DNA of 64,000 bases from Bacteroidales bacterium (GCA_024401695.1 JAKSKN010000007.1:35764-99763); one strand, 5' to 3'. Positions 1-8,339 are shown, counted from the first letter of the stretch. Made by a program: numbers and translations. Notes: a model not told the origin generated them from the sequence alone.

Positions 1-1
1 T

Positions 2-1420
2 GTCGAAACATGGCTTGATGGATGTGCGATTATGAACTGGGATACATCAAGGAATGCTTATATAGACAATGGCGTCGATAATTCTAGACTAATGCCTAAA
101 GAATTACAGCGGTCGCCGTCCCCAACACCGTCTAGGTGGGCTGTTATCATAAGTGGAGGTGTGTCAAAAAGTAGTAATTATGCTCGTTATTGGAATGATT
201 GCCAATACATATATAATACTCTTACCCAAGAATTAAATTATCCATCAAATCATATATTTTGTTTAGTTTCTGATGGGACAGATCCAGCAGAAGATAGAAG
301 AACAGGATTAGGTTCCTACGACAGTTCTCCGTTGGATTTTGATAATGATGGGTATTATGATATTGGATATTCTGCTACAAAAGCTAATATATCAGTTGTC
401 TTTAATTATCTTAGAGGGGTTGTCTCTTCAGGAGACGAAGTATTTGTGTTTGTAACAGATCATGGTGAGCCAGGGGGCGTGTTAAATCTATGGAATAACG
501 AAACAATGTCCCCATCAGAATTCAATGCAGAATTATGTAAACTTGGTTCGGCCGTTCTAATTGATGTCGTTATGGGGCAATGCTATAGTGGTGCCTTTAT
601 ACCATATCTCAGTGGGAGAAATCGAACAATCTCAACGGCTGTTAACGATAGTCAGCAATCCTCTGGTTCAAGCATTAATGGTTTTGATTACTTTCTGAGA
701 TATTGGACAGACGCTATCTATAATATTAATCCTGCAATTGTGAATAATCATTCCAATGGGGATGGTTATCGTTCTATATTTGAACAATTTCATTATGCTG
801 AAGCGTATACTTTGTCAGCAACAACTTCTGAGTCACCTATGTTATCCGGTACACCATCCATTCTCCCTTGGGGGCATGATATACTAGGGCAGCAGTTTTT
901 GCCAAATATCCAAGGGAATGATAATGTTTCTATTAATACGCCAACGAATTATAGTATAAATGGGCTTCCTACTACTATTTCACCTACATGGACATGCAGC
1001 AATAATCTGTACATAGTTTCTAATAGTGACCATTCAGCATCAATTAGAGGCAATAATATTCCATTTTCTCAGTTTGTTTCTGTTGGAGCATCGGTATCTG
1101 CAACCTTTATCGATTTAGGAAAGTCTTGGATTATTACTAAAGACATTTCATATGTATGGAAGCCGGGGATGTACGTTGGGTATAATCATATAGTTGGAAA
1201 CAATGGTGCGTATATTTTGCATAATTGCCCGGAAAATGCGATTTTCCCAAATACATATGGATATCAATGGACATCAAGCAATCCTGCGAGACCTATTGTT
1301 TCTCAGAATGGTGCATCTGTATATCTGCTACAAAATCAAGGTGCTGGCCCAACCACATTGTCTGTATCATTCTATGACCCTTTTGGATGTCTTATTTATG
1401 TTTCTGATCAAATTTACTAA
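2..1420 (+). CDS. C13-like (legumain/caspase-fold) cysteine peptidase, 5' truncated by the window edge
   Basis: Probable secreted or surface cysteine endopeptidase. The frame is open from the first complete codon (base 2). The residues before the first ATG (base 32) align with the end of the N-terminal domain of the complete paralog at 3251-5074 (shared pattern of an acidic stretch, DG, then W-D), so the true start lies upstream and base 32 is not the start. Catalytic dyad candidates are the His of TDHG (codon 461-463) and the Cys of GQCYSGAF (codon 581-583), matching the C13 pattern of His-Gly followed ~40 residues later by Cys. A DxDxDGxxD calcium-type loop precedes the His. A degenerate EF-hand-like loop follows the Cys. 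The last ~150 residues look like Ig/PKD-type beta domains. The stop overlaps the start of the DUF4249 gene (TAATG). The gene is AT-rich compared with the core. Family assignment is good; substrate unknown. Confidence 0.75.
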   Translation, partial: VETWLDGCAIMNWDTSRNAYIDNGVDNSRLMPKELQRSPSPTPSRWAVIISGGVSKSSNYARYWNDCQYIYNTLTQELNYPSNHIFCLVSDGTDPAEDRRTGLGSYDSSPLDFDNDGYYDIGYSATKANISVVFNYLRGVVSSGDEVFVFVTDHGEPGGVLNLWNNETMSPSEFNAELCKLGSAVLIDVVMGQCYSGAFIPYLSGRNRTISTAVNDSQQSSGSSINGFDYFLRYWTDAIYNINPAIVNNHSNGDGYRSIFEQFHYAEAYTLSATTSESPMLSGTPSILPWGHDILGQQFLPNIQGNDNVSINTPTNYSINGLPTTISPTWTCSNNLYIVSNSDHSASIRGNNIPFSQFVSVGASVSATFIDLGKSWIITKDISYVWKPGMYVGYNHIVGNNGAYILHNCPENAIFPNTYGYQWTSSNPARPIVSQNGASVYLLQNQGAGPTTLSVSFYDPFGCLIYVSDQIY

Positions 1421-2502
1421 TGAAATTGAATAAAAAATGGATGATTGCCTTGCTGGCGCTGGGACCTGTAACTGGGTGCGTAGAACCGATTGTTATGGAT
1501 CCAGAAGAGAAGGATATGCCCATAGTTGTTAATTGCATCTTATCGTTTGAATCGGTAAACTATAATGAGCCAGGAGAATGTGAAAATCCAAAGTTAACGC
1601 TTCAATTTGCAAAAGGGAAGGCGCAGAATGAGTATATTCCTGTGGAAGACGCTGTCGTATATCTAGAAGGAAAGTTTTCAACTTTACCATTTGCCCAGGT
1701 TTCAACCATTCCATTTGTTCACAAGGGAGGATGTAATTGGGAGATCGAACAGAATATCAGGCTATTATTTGATTCAAACTATAAATTGGTAGTTGAAATT
1801 CCGGGAAAGGAGCCAATATGGGCAGAGACCAGAACACCTCCTGAAGTTCATTTCACTGTATCAGAGCATAAGGGTGCCATTGCTCAAGAATATGTTTTTG
1901 GCGGTTCAGAATTTGAAGGACTGGCTTTATGGGCGACCGGGCATATTGTTGATGAACTATATGTGTTAAAAGAACGGGATTCAGCTAAGACACTTGACTA
2001 TCTTGTGACCAATCATCCGTATGCAGACGATTTCAATATATGCAGCAAGAAGTATTCTGATCTATCGTTCGAAGGAACTCCGCACGATCAATGTGGAAAA
2101 TATTATCTTGATTCTTTCAACCGTGCAAAGCGTGAATTGTCGGTGTATCCATTACATGAAGGAGTACTTAGAATAGGGAATTTGGAATATGGCAAGCCAT
2201 TTTTCATTTTTCCGGGTCCGCTTGCTGTACCGTATGATTTTTATGGAACCACTGGCGCACAGGCGTATTCTTTTGTTGAGTACCATTTTATTACCGAGGA
2301 CTTTGATAAATATCTCAGAAGTGTATATGTGCACAATCTTTCGATTGGGAGTGATATGTCTTCTATATATTCTTCCTCCAATGATATTTATTCAAATATT
2401 GTTGGAGGCTTGGGTGTTTTTGGCAGCTGCTATAATACACGTGCCTATTTTTTGACAAACGAAGAGGGTATTCAAGGCGGCCCGGAATGGACGATTAATT
2501 GA
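1420..2502 (+). CDS. DUF4249-family lipoprotein (copy 1)
   Basis: A 360-residue lipoprotein with a signal peptide and lipobox ending VTGC (Cys20), so probably anchored in the outer membrane. It starts on the ATG that overlaps the preceding peptidase stop, which implies translational coupling. It shares with the copy at 5076-6146 the opening pattern C-V-E-x-I-V-M-D-P, a middle motif YADDFN...K(F/Y)SDL.F.GTP, and a C-terminal D.YLR.VY...YS...IYSN pattern. DUF4249 proteins are Bacteroidota proteins usually encoded beside TonB-dependent receptors; their function is not established, though a substrate-binding lid role like SusD is often imagined. This copy has no receptor gene of its own before the next module, so it either shares the one at 6149 or is orphaned. 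Confidence 0.8.
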   Translation: MKLNKKWMIALLALGPVTGCVEPIVMDPEEKDMPIVVNCILSFESVNYNEPGECENPKLTLQFAKGKAQNEYIPVEDAVVYLEGKFSTLPFAQVSTIPFVHKGGCNWEIEQNIRLLFDSNYKLVVEIPGKEPIWAETRTPPEVHFTVSEHKGAIAQEYVFGGSEFEGLALWATGHIVDELYVLKERDSAKTLDYLVTNHPYADDFNICSKKYSDLSFEGTPHDQCGKYYLDSFNRAKRELSVYPLHEGVLRIGNLEYGKPFFIFPGPLAVPYDFYGTTGAQAYSFVEYHFITEDFDKYLRSVYVHNLSIGSDMSSIYSSSNDIYSNIVGGLGVFGSCYNTRAYFLTNEEGIQGGPEWTIN

Positions 2503-2524
2503 GGCTACATCGCAGGCTTGATGT

Positions 2525-2602
2525 TTATGCCTTAGCCTGTGGCGATTCGGGATTAATCATCATAAGTTCAATCTTGTTCCCGTCAGGGTCTGTTGATGCA
2601 TA
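2525..2602 (-). pseudogene. C-terminal remnant of a VOC/glyoxalase-superfamily gene
   Basis: Read on the minus strand this stretch ends in TAA (2525-2527) and translates to a short tail containing STDPDGNKIEL, the typical last beta-strand of glyoxalase/bleomycin-resistance (VOC) proteins, then ~14 more residues. The frame is closed by a stop immediately upstream (2603-2605), so only ~25 codons remain. Directly beyond it begins the sequence that the two N-terminal-domain genes share upstream of their starts. It therefore marks an old recombination junction. An imperfect inverted repeat (2509-2518 with 2534-2546) overlaps the tail and may once have been its terminator. The match is short but very characteristic. 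Confidence 0.6.
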
Positions 2603-2628
2603 TTAGGAATTTACATTTCAAAACAATA

Positions 2629-3201
2629 ATGAACGTTATGAAAATAGACCTTTTAAAATGGTTTTCAGCACCAATGATGGTTATCTTGATGATGTTGGTG
2701 TCTTGTGAAAAGATGGATATGGGTTCCCCCTATCACGAGGATGGTTCTGATATTACAGCCGCTGAAGCCGTGGAAATTGTAAGACCGATAATTCATAAGT
2801 ATGCTGAAGAAGGACGCTTTTGGTCAATTAGTAGGAATCCAATTCCGGCCAATACTAAATTGAAGTACGGGCCATTGGGTAATTACGATCCCTCATCAAA
2901 AAATAGTGGAACTTTCAGATCTCCAAAGTATAAGGCTTGGCTTATTGAAATTCGCCCTGATTTTAATATCAATGGCTCCGGACAAGGTTCGTTGATCATA
3001 TTTATTAATGTTATAACGGGTAAATACGAGGAAATCGATATTGATGGAGAGATGTCAGATATAGAATGGGACGAGTCATTTTACAGGATTACTGATAGCC
3101 AGGTTTCTCTGTTCAATTCCCCTTTGACGAAAGCGTCTCAGATTAGTTCAATGTCACCCTCTTCATCTTCGGGCCTCAGATTTGCATTGCCGACCAAATA
3201 A
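2629..3201 (+). CDS. Stand-alone N-terminal (pro-)domain lipoprotein, paralog of the C13 peptidases
   Basis: A 190-residue predicted lipoprotein (lipobox LVSC, Cys26) that matches only the N-terminal domain of the peptidase at 3251. The first ~60 codons are nearly identical in DNA; similarity falls afterwards but continues (KYGP.GNYDPSSK, G.F.SP.YKAWL, the D-G...IEWD motif) up to the Ser-rich linker. It then ends at SGL plus seven residues, exactly where the full-length paralog enters the peptidase domain. Start ATG 2629 is chosen because it aligns with the paralog start; an upstream TTG/ATG at 2593/2596 would overlap the VOC remnant. No catalytic His or Cys is present. It may be an inhibitor like the Spi proteins, which are homologs of the SpeB pro-domain encoded beside that protease, or it may be a truncated duplicate. 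Function unproven. Confidence 0.7.
   Translation: MNVMKIDLLKWFSAPMMVILMMLVSCEKMDMGSPYHEDGSDITAAEAVEIVRPIIHKYAEEGRFWSISRNPIPANTKLKYGPLGNYDPSSKNSGTFRSPKYKAWLIEIRPDFNINGSGQGSLIIFINVITGKYEEIDIDGEMSDIEWDESFYRITDSQVSLFNSPLTKASQISSMSPSSSSGLRFALPTK
2671..2780 (+). repeat. Direct repeat, copy 1 (110 bp identical to 3293-3402)
   Basis: These 110 bases encode the end of the signal peptide, the lipobox and the first mature residues. By eye they are identical to 3293-3402; after three differences the match continues to 2814. Identity at synonymous positions points to recent duplication or gene conversion. Confidence 0.9.
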
Positions 3202-3250
3202 TAGTGTTGAAGTATTTTAGGATTTGAAATTTCAAAACATTTATATCATT

Positions 3251-5074
3251 ATGAACTTTACGAATATAAAACTTTTAAAGTGGTTCTCAATACCAATGAT
3301 GGTTATCTTGATGATGTTGGTGTCTTGTGAAAAGATGGATATGGGTTCCCCCTATCACGAGGATGGTTCTGATATTACAGCCGCTGAAGCCGTGGAAATT
3401 GTCAAGCCGATAATTCATAAGTATGCTGAAGAAGGATATTTCTGGCGTATAAGCAAGGAACCTATTAATTCTCGCACTACCTTAAAATATGGTCCGTTCG
3501 GAAATTATGATCCATCATCAAAATTCTGTGGTACTTTCAAATCTCCAGGATATAAAGCGTGGCTTGTGATGTTCTGGAATTCGACGACAAATGGCCCAAA
3601 AGGAAGGTGCCTTTTTGTCAATGTTCGAACAGGGGGATATGAAGAAGAATCCATTGATGGTCAAGTCTCCGGAATAGAATGGGATATGTCGTTTTGTATT
3701 ATTGATGAAGGCCCCGCTTCTTCATCTTCAAGTAAGTCTATGCAAAATAGTCTGAATTTATCATCCTCAACTTCTGGTTTATATGCAGTTATTATCAGTG
3801 GTGGCTATGATATGTGGAACAATTATTCACGATACTGGAATGATTGTCAATATATTTATCATAGACTAACGCAGACTTTGGGCTATGATGAGAATCACAT
3901 TTATTGTCTCGTCTCAGATGGAACCAATCCTGCTGCAGATATGATGTACGCGAGTGACTCTTATAGCAATACATCATATTATATGAGTTCTCCATTGGAT
4001 TTTGACAACGACGGTGATAATGACATACAGTATTCTGCTACGAAAGCGAACATTTCAACAGTATTCAACATACTTCAAGCCCAAGCTTCTTCAATCGACC
4101 ACCTTCTTGTCTTTATTACGGACCATGGCACGCAGGATGGTAAAATTTGTTTGTGGGGAGGCACTCAGGAGATGTCCCCTTCGGAATTCAATGCTGAGCT
4201 GAATAAACTGCCTGGTGTGAGAATGGATGTGGTCTTGGGCCAATGTTACAGCGGGGCCTTTATTACACCTCTTGCCTGGAATAATCGCACAATTACCACG
4301 GCATGTTCAGCAACGGAATCATCATACGGAGAAGGACAATTTTCGTATGACTACTTCCTACGCTGCTGGACAGATGCGTTTGATCCTTCTAATGCGTCCA
4401 CGGTAGACACCAACAGCGATAATATGATTTCTCTTCGGGAGGCATTCTTGTATGCGGAGTCTCACGATCAAGCTGCTTCTTATGGCTGGGAGCACCCACA
4501 GTATGCTTCGTACCCGCTGATATATGGGTATACACACGATTTACAAGGAGCTGATAACTGTCCAGTACTCAGTGGAAGTAATTATCTATCCTGCAACTCT
4601 TCTTCTACCTATACGCTTTCAGGGATTCCATCATCCACATCAGTTTCCTGGAGCAGTTATGGAGAGCTAAATCTGACATCTCCGACCAATACATCCGTGA
4701 CAGCCCAGGGATCTCTTTCTTCTTCCGATTATGTTTCATCGTCTCCCGCGGCCATTAGGGCTACTTTCACTTTAGATGGGACGCAGTATTTTGTTTCAAA
4801 AGATATCAGCTCTATCTGGAAACCAGGGTATTATATGGGAGGAAATCATATTCGCGGAGGCTCCGGGCAGTATTCGGTGGAAACAGGACCAGGTGCTTCC
4901 GATTATCAATGGGGCAGTGATAATAGTGCATGGGTCATAATGTCGGCCAACGGATCTTCGCAAGTAACTGTCTCAGAAGGTCTAACTTATAGCCCCGTAA
5001 CCTTGTGGGTTACCTTCAAGGATCCATTTGGGGGCACCATTGTTACAGGTCAGCAATTTAATACAACGTATTGA
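3251..5074 (+). CDS. C13-like (legumain/caspase-fold) cysteine peptidase lipoprotein, complete copy
   Basis: A 607-residue predicted surface lipoprotein (lipobox LVSC, Cys26). Domains in order: N-terminal domain (~30-160) shared with the 2629 gene; Ser-rich linker (~160-175); C13/caspase-like peptidase (~178-430) with candidate catalytic His292 (ITDHG) and Cys332 (GQCYSGAF); then two Ig/PKD-like beta domains to the end. A calcium-type loop DFDNDGDND spans 250-258, and a canonical 12-residue EF-hand loop starts at Asp386 and ends at Glu397 with Asp/Asn/Asp at positions 1, 3 and 5, suggesting calcium dependence. ATG 3251 is preferred over the upstream TTG 3224 because it gives a normal signal peptide. 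The stop lies one base before the next DUF4249 gene. Probably digests extracellular protein for the neighbouring uptake genes, or processes one of them; this is inference. Confidence 0.78.
   Translation: MNFTNIKLLKWFSIPMMVILMMLVSCEKMDMGSPYHEDGSDITAAEAVEIVKPIIHKYAEEGYFWRISKEPINSRTTLKYGPFGNYDPSSKFCGTFKSPGYKAWLVMFWNSTTNGPKGRCLFVNVRTGGYEEESIDGQVSGIEWDMSFCIIDEGPASSSSSKSMQNSLNLSSSTSGLYAVIISGGYDMWNNYSRYWNDCQYIYHRLTQTLGYDENHIYCLVSDGTNPAADMMYASDSYSNTSYYMSSPLDFDNDGDNDIQYSATKANISTVFNILQAQASSIDHLLVFITDHGTQDGKICLWGGTQEMSPSEFNAELNKLPGVRMDVVLGQCYSGAFITPLAWNNRTITTACSATESSYGEGQFSYDYFLRCWTDAFDPSNASTVDTNSDNMISLREAFLYAESHDQAASYGWEHPQYASYPLIYGYTHDLQGADNCPVLSGSNYLSCNSSSTYTLSGIPSSTSVSWSSYGELNLTSPTNTSVTAQGSLSSSDYVSSSPAAIRATFTLDGTQYFVSKDISSIWKPGYYMGGNHIRGGSGQYSVETGPGASDYQWGSDNSAWVIMSANGSSQVTVSEGLTYSPVTLWVTFKDPFGGTIVTGQQFNTTY
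3293..3402 (+). repeat. Direct repeat, copy 2 (110 bp identical to 2671-2780)
   Basis: Second copy of the repeat covering the signal peptide and early mature region; similarity extends downstream to about 3436 with a few changes, and upstream a related leader (TAGGATTT...TTTCAAAACA) precedes both genes. Confidence 0.9.
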
Positions 5075-5075
5075 T

Positions 5076-6146
5076 ATGAAAGTATCGCCGGCAGCTCTTC
5101 TTGTTTGCCTGTTCCTTTCCGTATCCTGTGTGGAAACGATTGTGATGGACCCCGGGACGGAGGATTTACCCGTGGTGGTGAATTGTCTCCTGCGTGGCAG
5201 CGTTCCATCCGCACTGATGACGGTAGGATACCCCCAACATCTGGATTTGTACTATGCGAAGGGCAAGACATCCGGCATATATGTTCCGGTTGAAGACGCG
5301 GAGGTATATCTGACAAACAGTACAGGAGAAATCATTTCCCATTTCGTCCATTCTTCCGGGACGCGCTGGGATACGGAAGAGGGGGCGATTCCCATTTTGT
5401 CTCCGGGGAGCACTTACACGCTGTGTGTGGAAATCCCAGGCCGTCAGAAGATTACCGCCAGCACGACCATCCCCGCTGATTTCCTTCTTGCCGGTGTCTG
5501 GGGAATGATGTGTCTGTATCAGCCGGACAACAGTCTTGGCGGTGATACTGATATTTCACGTTCCCCGATCCGCCCGCATCATCTGTGGATATTCGCCCAT
5601 AAGGGAGGGCCGCATGCGGAGGGCGAAACTGACGAAGACCTTTATGAGTATCTGGTGACGGACAATGCATACGCGGATGATTTCAACATTGCCGGGCTGA
5701 AGTTCTCGGACCTTGATTTCTCTGGGACCCCAGGGCAGGTCTATGCACCGTACTGGAGACAGATCCGCAAGAGGCAGGAATTGCAACCGAACCTCCCCCT
5801 GCACCAGAGTTTTTTGCGTATCGATCTGCCTGCCAATTATGTAAATCCCAAGACCGAGGAGGAGAAAGAGGAATTCGGGTCCAATGAGAACCAGTTTACC
5901 ATGGTCTGCGGTCCCCAGGAGTGTCCGATGGAGGATGACTTTTTAGCTCCGTCCAGAGTGGATCATTTCGATGTCTATTCCGTCTGCGACGACTATGACC
6001 AGTATCTGCGGGATGTCTATACCCGGAAGGGGAAGATTGCTCACGATTTAACCGGGCTCTACTCTACGGCCAACATTTATTCAAATGTCAGGAACGGACA
6101 GGGAATCGTTGGCTCCTATATGATCAGGACAAATTCGTTTATTTGA
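5076..6146 (+). CDS. DUF4249-family lipoprotein (copy 2)
   Basis: A 356-residue lipoprotein, lipobox SVSC (Cys18). ATG 5076 lies two bases after the peptidase stop codon and gives a clean signal peptide; the longer reading from a codon at 5028 runs through the upstream gene and is not credible. It shares family motifs with the copy at 1420 (IVMDP near the N-terminus, YADDFN...KFSDL.F.GTP, and a C-terminal IYSN...GIVGSY motif). The base composition is more GC-rich than copy 1 and resembles the core genome. The stop lies just before the TonB receptor start, so the two are cotranscribed. Expected at the outer membrane as receptor partner; the biochemical role of DUF4249 is unknown. Confidence 0.82.
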   Translation: MKVSPAALLVCLFLSVSCVETIVMDPGTEDLPVVVNCLLRGSVPSALMTVGYPQHLDLYYAKGKTSGIYVPVEDAEVYLTNSTGEIISHFVHSSGTRWDTEEGAIPILSPGSTYTLCVEIPGRQKITASTTIPADFLLAGVWGMMCLYQPDNSLGGDTDISRSPIRPHHLWIFAHKGGPHAEGETDEDLYEYLVTDNAYADDFNIAGLKFSDLDFSGTPGQVYAPYWRQIRKRQELQPNLPLHQSFLRIDLPANYVNPKTEEEKEEFGSNENQFTMVCGPQECPMEDDFLAPSRVDHFDVYSVCDDYDQYLRDVYTRKGKIAHDLTGLYSTANIYSNVRNGQGIVGSYMIRTNSFI

Positions 6147-6148
6147 TA

Positions 6149-8254
6149 ATGAGGTCGTTGGTAATTATTTCTGGAATCCTGTCCGGCATACTCTGTATCG
6201 GACAGTTGGACTTATCCGCACAGGAACCGGCAACAGTCCGTGACAGCATACGAGCCGCCCGCGTGATTGCTGGCCACTCGGAGGCCCGGGATGCCGGGAC
6301 ACGTGTGGTCTCACTTCCCGGCATCCGTACGATGGTGGCGGCCACGGGAGAGGCGGATCCCATCAAATACATCCAGGTCCTGCCCGGAGTGTCCACGGGG
6401 GCGGAAGGTTCATCCGCAATATATGTTCGAGGCAGCAACATCGGCAATAACCTCACGACGCTTGATGGCGTCCCGATCTATGGAGGCAGTCATTTGCTTG
6501 GCCTGGCGTCCGCATATCCGTCAGCCGTTATATCCTCGGCATCGTTCCGCAACGGCGGCTTCCGCGGTACGGAAAACAATCTCACCGCGTCCCACATCAG
6601 CCTGATGACAGAGAACGGCTCTTTCTCTGACAGTAAATGGGGCCTTTCGGCCAGCAACTTCCTGCTGGGCGCGACCTGTTCCACACCCCTCGTGAAGGAC
6701 AAGGTTTCTCTGATTACGTCGCTGCGGATCTCTCCCATCGGACCGGAGTTTAATGCTGTGCAGGGGATTGTCGGCGGAGCTTTAGACAGCCTGTCCCGCG
6801 TCAGGGCCTTCGCCTACGATGCGTTCGCCAAGGTGACCTGGCGGGTGAACCGCGACCATACGCTTTCTTTCAGCGTGTTCAACAGCGCTGACGCATACCG
6901 TTACGTCTATGGAGGCGATTCCGATGAAAATATGGCTTGGAGCAATCTCATTCTGAATGCTAGAGACAGGATGATACTTCCTCGCGGCTGGCAGCTTGAT
7001 GCGGGCGTTTACTATAACTGCTTCACCAGCCGTCAGGGCATAGTCAGGGATATGTCGGGGACTGTGAACAACCTTGCCATCGTGAATTCGCTGAACGAAC
7101 TGACAGCCAGGTGCGATTTCGTGAAGCCGTATGCGGCGGGGAAGGAAATCAGACTGGGGGCGGTGCTGCGCAACGCCCTGTTCAATCCGGGTACGTCTTC
7201 CTCGTTCACGGGGACGGGAGCCTGGATTATGCTGGATTCTCCGCGGACAGACAATCATAGCTGGAACTTGACTCAAACCTTGTATGCACAGTGGAATCTG
7301 GAGCGCCAGGACCGCTATGAACTGATGCTCTGCGGGAAACTGAATGTGAACGAGGCCGATTCTGACGATGACCGGCACTTCCGGCTGCACATCAACCCCG
7401 AGGCTGGCCTGCTGGGACGAATCAACCTTGCCCGCTGGCTGGCCCTTGAAGGGACTGCCGACTGGGCTGTCCAATACTATCATACGCTGGAGGGTATCCC
7501 ATTGGGATGGTCGCTGGACTTGTTGGTTCCGGCAGATAGCAAGCACGGACCAGAACAGACCTTGCAATACTACGGCGCGGTCCTGATGGAGTTTGGGCAG
7601 CATCGTGTTTCAGTTGGTGCTTACTGGAAGAAAATGTACAACCTGGTGTGGTTCGTAGATGCCGGACAGCTGTTTTCTCCCGCCATTTCCGGATGGAAAG
7701 ACAACATCGCAGTAGGTACGGGCACGTCCCGGGGAGTGGAGTTCCTGTATGAGAAGGAAGGTGAACGCTTGAACTATAAGCTGGCGTATACATGGTCAAA
7801 GACCGACCGATCATTCGAGAGGGTAAATGAGGGGAGGCCTTTCCCAGCCAAATTCGACCGCAGACATATCCTTAACGTACAGGCATCTTGGATTATTGAT
7901 TCAGGAGATAAAAGAGATATCGGTGTGACGGGATTTTACACTTACCAGTCGGGGCATCGGGAGACTGTGCCAGACGGAGAGTACCTGGCTCTCTTGCCTC
8001 TCGGAGGTTCGTTTTCGCTTGATTATTATTCTGGTGGTGTGAACAATTATGAAATGCCGCCTTATATGCGTCTGGACCTTGGTTGTTTTATTAAATTTAA
8101 GGGAATGCACTCTCAAATGTTGAATATTGGTGTCTACAATGTCTTCAACAGGCATAATCCATTTGCTATCACTTATGATGACCGTTCGGGGGAATGGCGG
8201 CAGATATCACTGTTTCCCATAATGCCGAGCATCAGCTATTCGATAGATTTTTGA
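6149..8254 (+). CDS. TonB-dependent outer-membrane receptor (plug plus beta-barrel)
   Basis: A 701-residue receptor with a signal peptide (hydrophobic residues 3-20, ending SAQ). The plug domain is seen around 50-160, with a VLPGVSTGAEGSS-IYVRG motif, LDGVPIYGGSHL, and ISSASFRNGGF. The rest is beta-barrel in character with many aromatic/charged strands and ends in an aromatic residue (YSIDF), as outer-membrane barrels do. The N-terminal carboxypeptidase-regulatory-like domain common in the DUF4249-linked receptors appears missing, making it short for the class. ATG 6149 is preferred to the TTG at 6143. It closes the module peptidase-DUF4249-receptor and should import a small substrate with energy from TonB-ExbB-ExbD. 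The ExbB-ExbD pair at 35850-36918 could serve it. Confidence 0.85.
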   Translation: MRSLVIISGILSGILCIGQLDLSAQEPATVRDSIRAARVIAGHSEARDAGTRVVSLPGIRTMVAATGEADPIKYIQVLPGVSTGAEGSSAIYVRGSNIGNNLTTLDGVPIYGGSHLLGLASAYPSAVISSASFRNGGFRGTENNLTASHISLMTENGSFSDSKWGLSASNFLLGATCSTPLVKDKVSLITSLRISPIGPEFNAVQGIVGGALDSLSRVRAFAYDAFAKVTWRVNRDHTLSFSVFNSADAYRYVYGGDSDENMAWSNLILNARDRMILPRGWQLDAGVYYNCFTSRQGIVRDMSGTVNNLAIVNSLNELTARCDFVKPYAAGKEIRLGAVLRNALFNPGTSSSFTGTGAWIMLDSPRTDNHSWNLTQTLYAQWNLERQDRYELMLCGKLNVNEADSDDDRHFRLHINPEAGLLGRINLARWLALEGTADWAVQYYHTLEGIPLGWSLDLLVPADSKHGPEQTLQYYGAVLMEFGQHRVSVGAYWKKMYNLVWFVDAGQLFSPAISGWKDNIAVGTGTSRGVEFLYEKEGERLNYKLAYTWSKTDRSFERVNEGRPFPAKFDRRHILNVQASWIIDSGDKRDIGVTGFYTYQSGHRETVPDGEYLALLPLGGSFSLDYYSGGVNNYEMPPYMRLDLGCFIKFKGMHSQMLNIGVYNVFNRHNPFAITYDDRSGEWRQISLFPIMPSISYSIDF

Positions 8255-8310
8255 CACCTATGACTCATTTGGAGTTTCCGACGCAAAGTGAACCCATTGA
8301 TTAAAAGAAA

Positions 8311-8339
8311 GAACCCGTTCCTTTAAGAGGAGCGGGTTC
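8311..8339 (-). terminator. Intrinsic terminator at the end of rpoC, also between convergent genes
   Basis: An 11-bp stem (GAACCCGTTCC with GGAGCGGGTTC, one G-T pair) and a 7-base loop. On the minus strand it is followed by TTCTTTCTTTT, a good U-tract for rpoC. On the plus strand the T-tract is poor, so it may only partly stop the receptor transcript. Confidence 0.75.

Noticed and set aside
6782-7603. 273-codon minus-strand open frame within the TonB receptor gene
   Set aside because: Antisense shadow of the barrel region; no start context or motif.
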